Assembly (NCBI GenBank): GCA_026785965.1
Contig: JAJAYY010000033.1
Span: forward strand, 1-5,682
From: Sphingomonas bacterium
GTDB lineage: Bacteria > Pseudomonadota > Alphaproteobacteria > Sphingomonadales > Sphingomonadaceae
Direction: 5' to 3'
DNA: 5,682 bases
Both the position numbers and the translations under genes were made by a program. Below are positions 5,388 through 5,682 of the stretch, piece by piece. The stretch's first letter is position 1; every line of letters starts with the position of its first letter. The notes below the pieces were generated by a model that searched no databases, was not told the origin of the DNA, and saw nothing but the letters and a program-made list of their open reading frames with translations.

Positions 5388-5682
5388 TCAGGCGTTGACC
5401 GCTTCGCGAGCCACCTTGCCGATTCCGGTGCTATCGACGAACGTCTTGAACCCGCCCCAGAACATGCGCTTGCCGTCGAACGGCATCGATTGGACGCCCG
5501 GCTGCATTTCGGGATCTGCCATGATTGCTTCCCAACCCTTGTCGCGGGTTGCCTTGTCCGGCCAGATGACGAAGGAGAAAATGACGTTTTCGCCATCCTC
5601 TGCCTTCACTGCCTTGAAGAAGTCGGTGGTGTGACCATGCTCCAGCCCGTCGCCGATCGCCTCGAGCGAGCCGAGCGCGCCC
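5388..5682 (-). CDS. DUF1428 family (YbaA-like) protein, 5' end cut by the window edge
   Basis: The frame is open from the right edge and ends at the TGA 5390-5388, giving 97 codons. It matches the C-terminal three quarters of the DUF1428 family (E. coli YbaA, about 117 residues), small ferredoxin-like alpha/beta proteins of unknown function. Conserved pieces, in order of translation, are DFFKAVKAEDGENVIFSF, then WPDKATRDKGWEAIMADPEM, and the strongly conserved SMPFDGKRMFWGGFKTFVDS near the end. The tail continues with about 15 residues (TGIGKVAREAVNA region), slightly longer than YbaA. A GTG at 5609 lies within the conserved domain and is not the real start; the true start is outside the window. 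It converges on the J-domain gene and shares no visible operon partner here. Confidence 0.9.
   Translation of the reverse strand, partial: GALGSLEAIGDGLEHGHTTDFFKAVKAEDGENVIFSFVIWPDKATRDKGWEAIMADPEMQPGVQSMPFDGKRMFWGGFKTFVDSTGIGKVAREAVNA

Noticed and set aside
1..5682. CRISPR array, tRNA, rRNA, insertion sequence or defence system
   Set aside because: I saw no regularly spaced direct repeats, cloverleaf-forming sequence, transposase motif or defence-gene domain. Apart from the left-end junction, the genes are ordinary chromosomal ones.

Overview
The window looks like part of a GC-rich alphaproteobacterial chromosome, most likely from the Sphingomonadales. This is judged from the GC-rich third codon positions, the protein sequences, and the divergent bolA / J-domain pair, as I recall it from that class. 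It could be a whole short metagenomic contig, because an anomalous fold-back lies at its left end and a gene is cut at its right end.

From about 4637 down to 1092, the minus strand carries a tightly packed run: bolA, a pirin-family gene, an epoxide-hydrolase-like alpha/beta hydrolase, nusB, thiL and a tiny membrane-peptide ORF. Three successive junctions are 4-base ATGA overlaps, thiL begins 2 bases after the nusB stop, and the small ORF overlaps the end of thiL by 23 bases. The set therefore looks translationally coupled. It joins housekeeping functions (transcription antitermination, thiamine diphosphate synthesis) to BolA-type Fe-S/redox and detoxification-type functions. After a gap of about 126 bases comes the 5' part of hppA, the membrane proton-pumping pyrophosphatase, also on the minus strand.

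Divergent from bolA, across a 37-base gap containing the palindrome CCTATATAGG, is a plus-strand gene for a 191-residue protein with a C-terminal J domain. It converges on a DUF1428 (YbaA-like) gene that runs off the right end. The roughly 136 bases between them hold only GC-rich hairpins without a T tract.

The most unusual structure is at the left end. Bases 1-285 encode on the plus strand an internal piece of a second, different hppA. It is joined tail-to-tail to the minus-strand hppA at exactly the homologous codon, giving an ungapped imperfect inverted repeat (axis at base 286, about 82% identity by hand count). Both copies are cut off there, and invariant pyrophosphate-site residues are lost next to the axis. 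I read this as a chimeric join between two related hppA templates (amplification or assembly), not as a biological system, but a real rearrangement is not excluded by sequence alone. No CRISPR array, tRNA, rRNA, insertion sequence or phage gene was seen.
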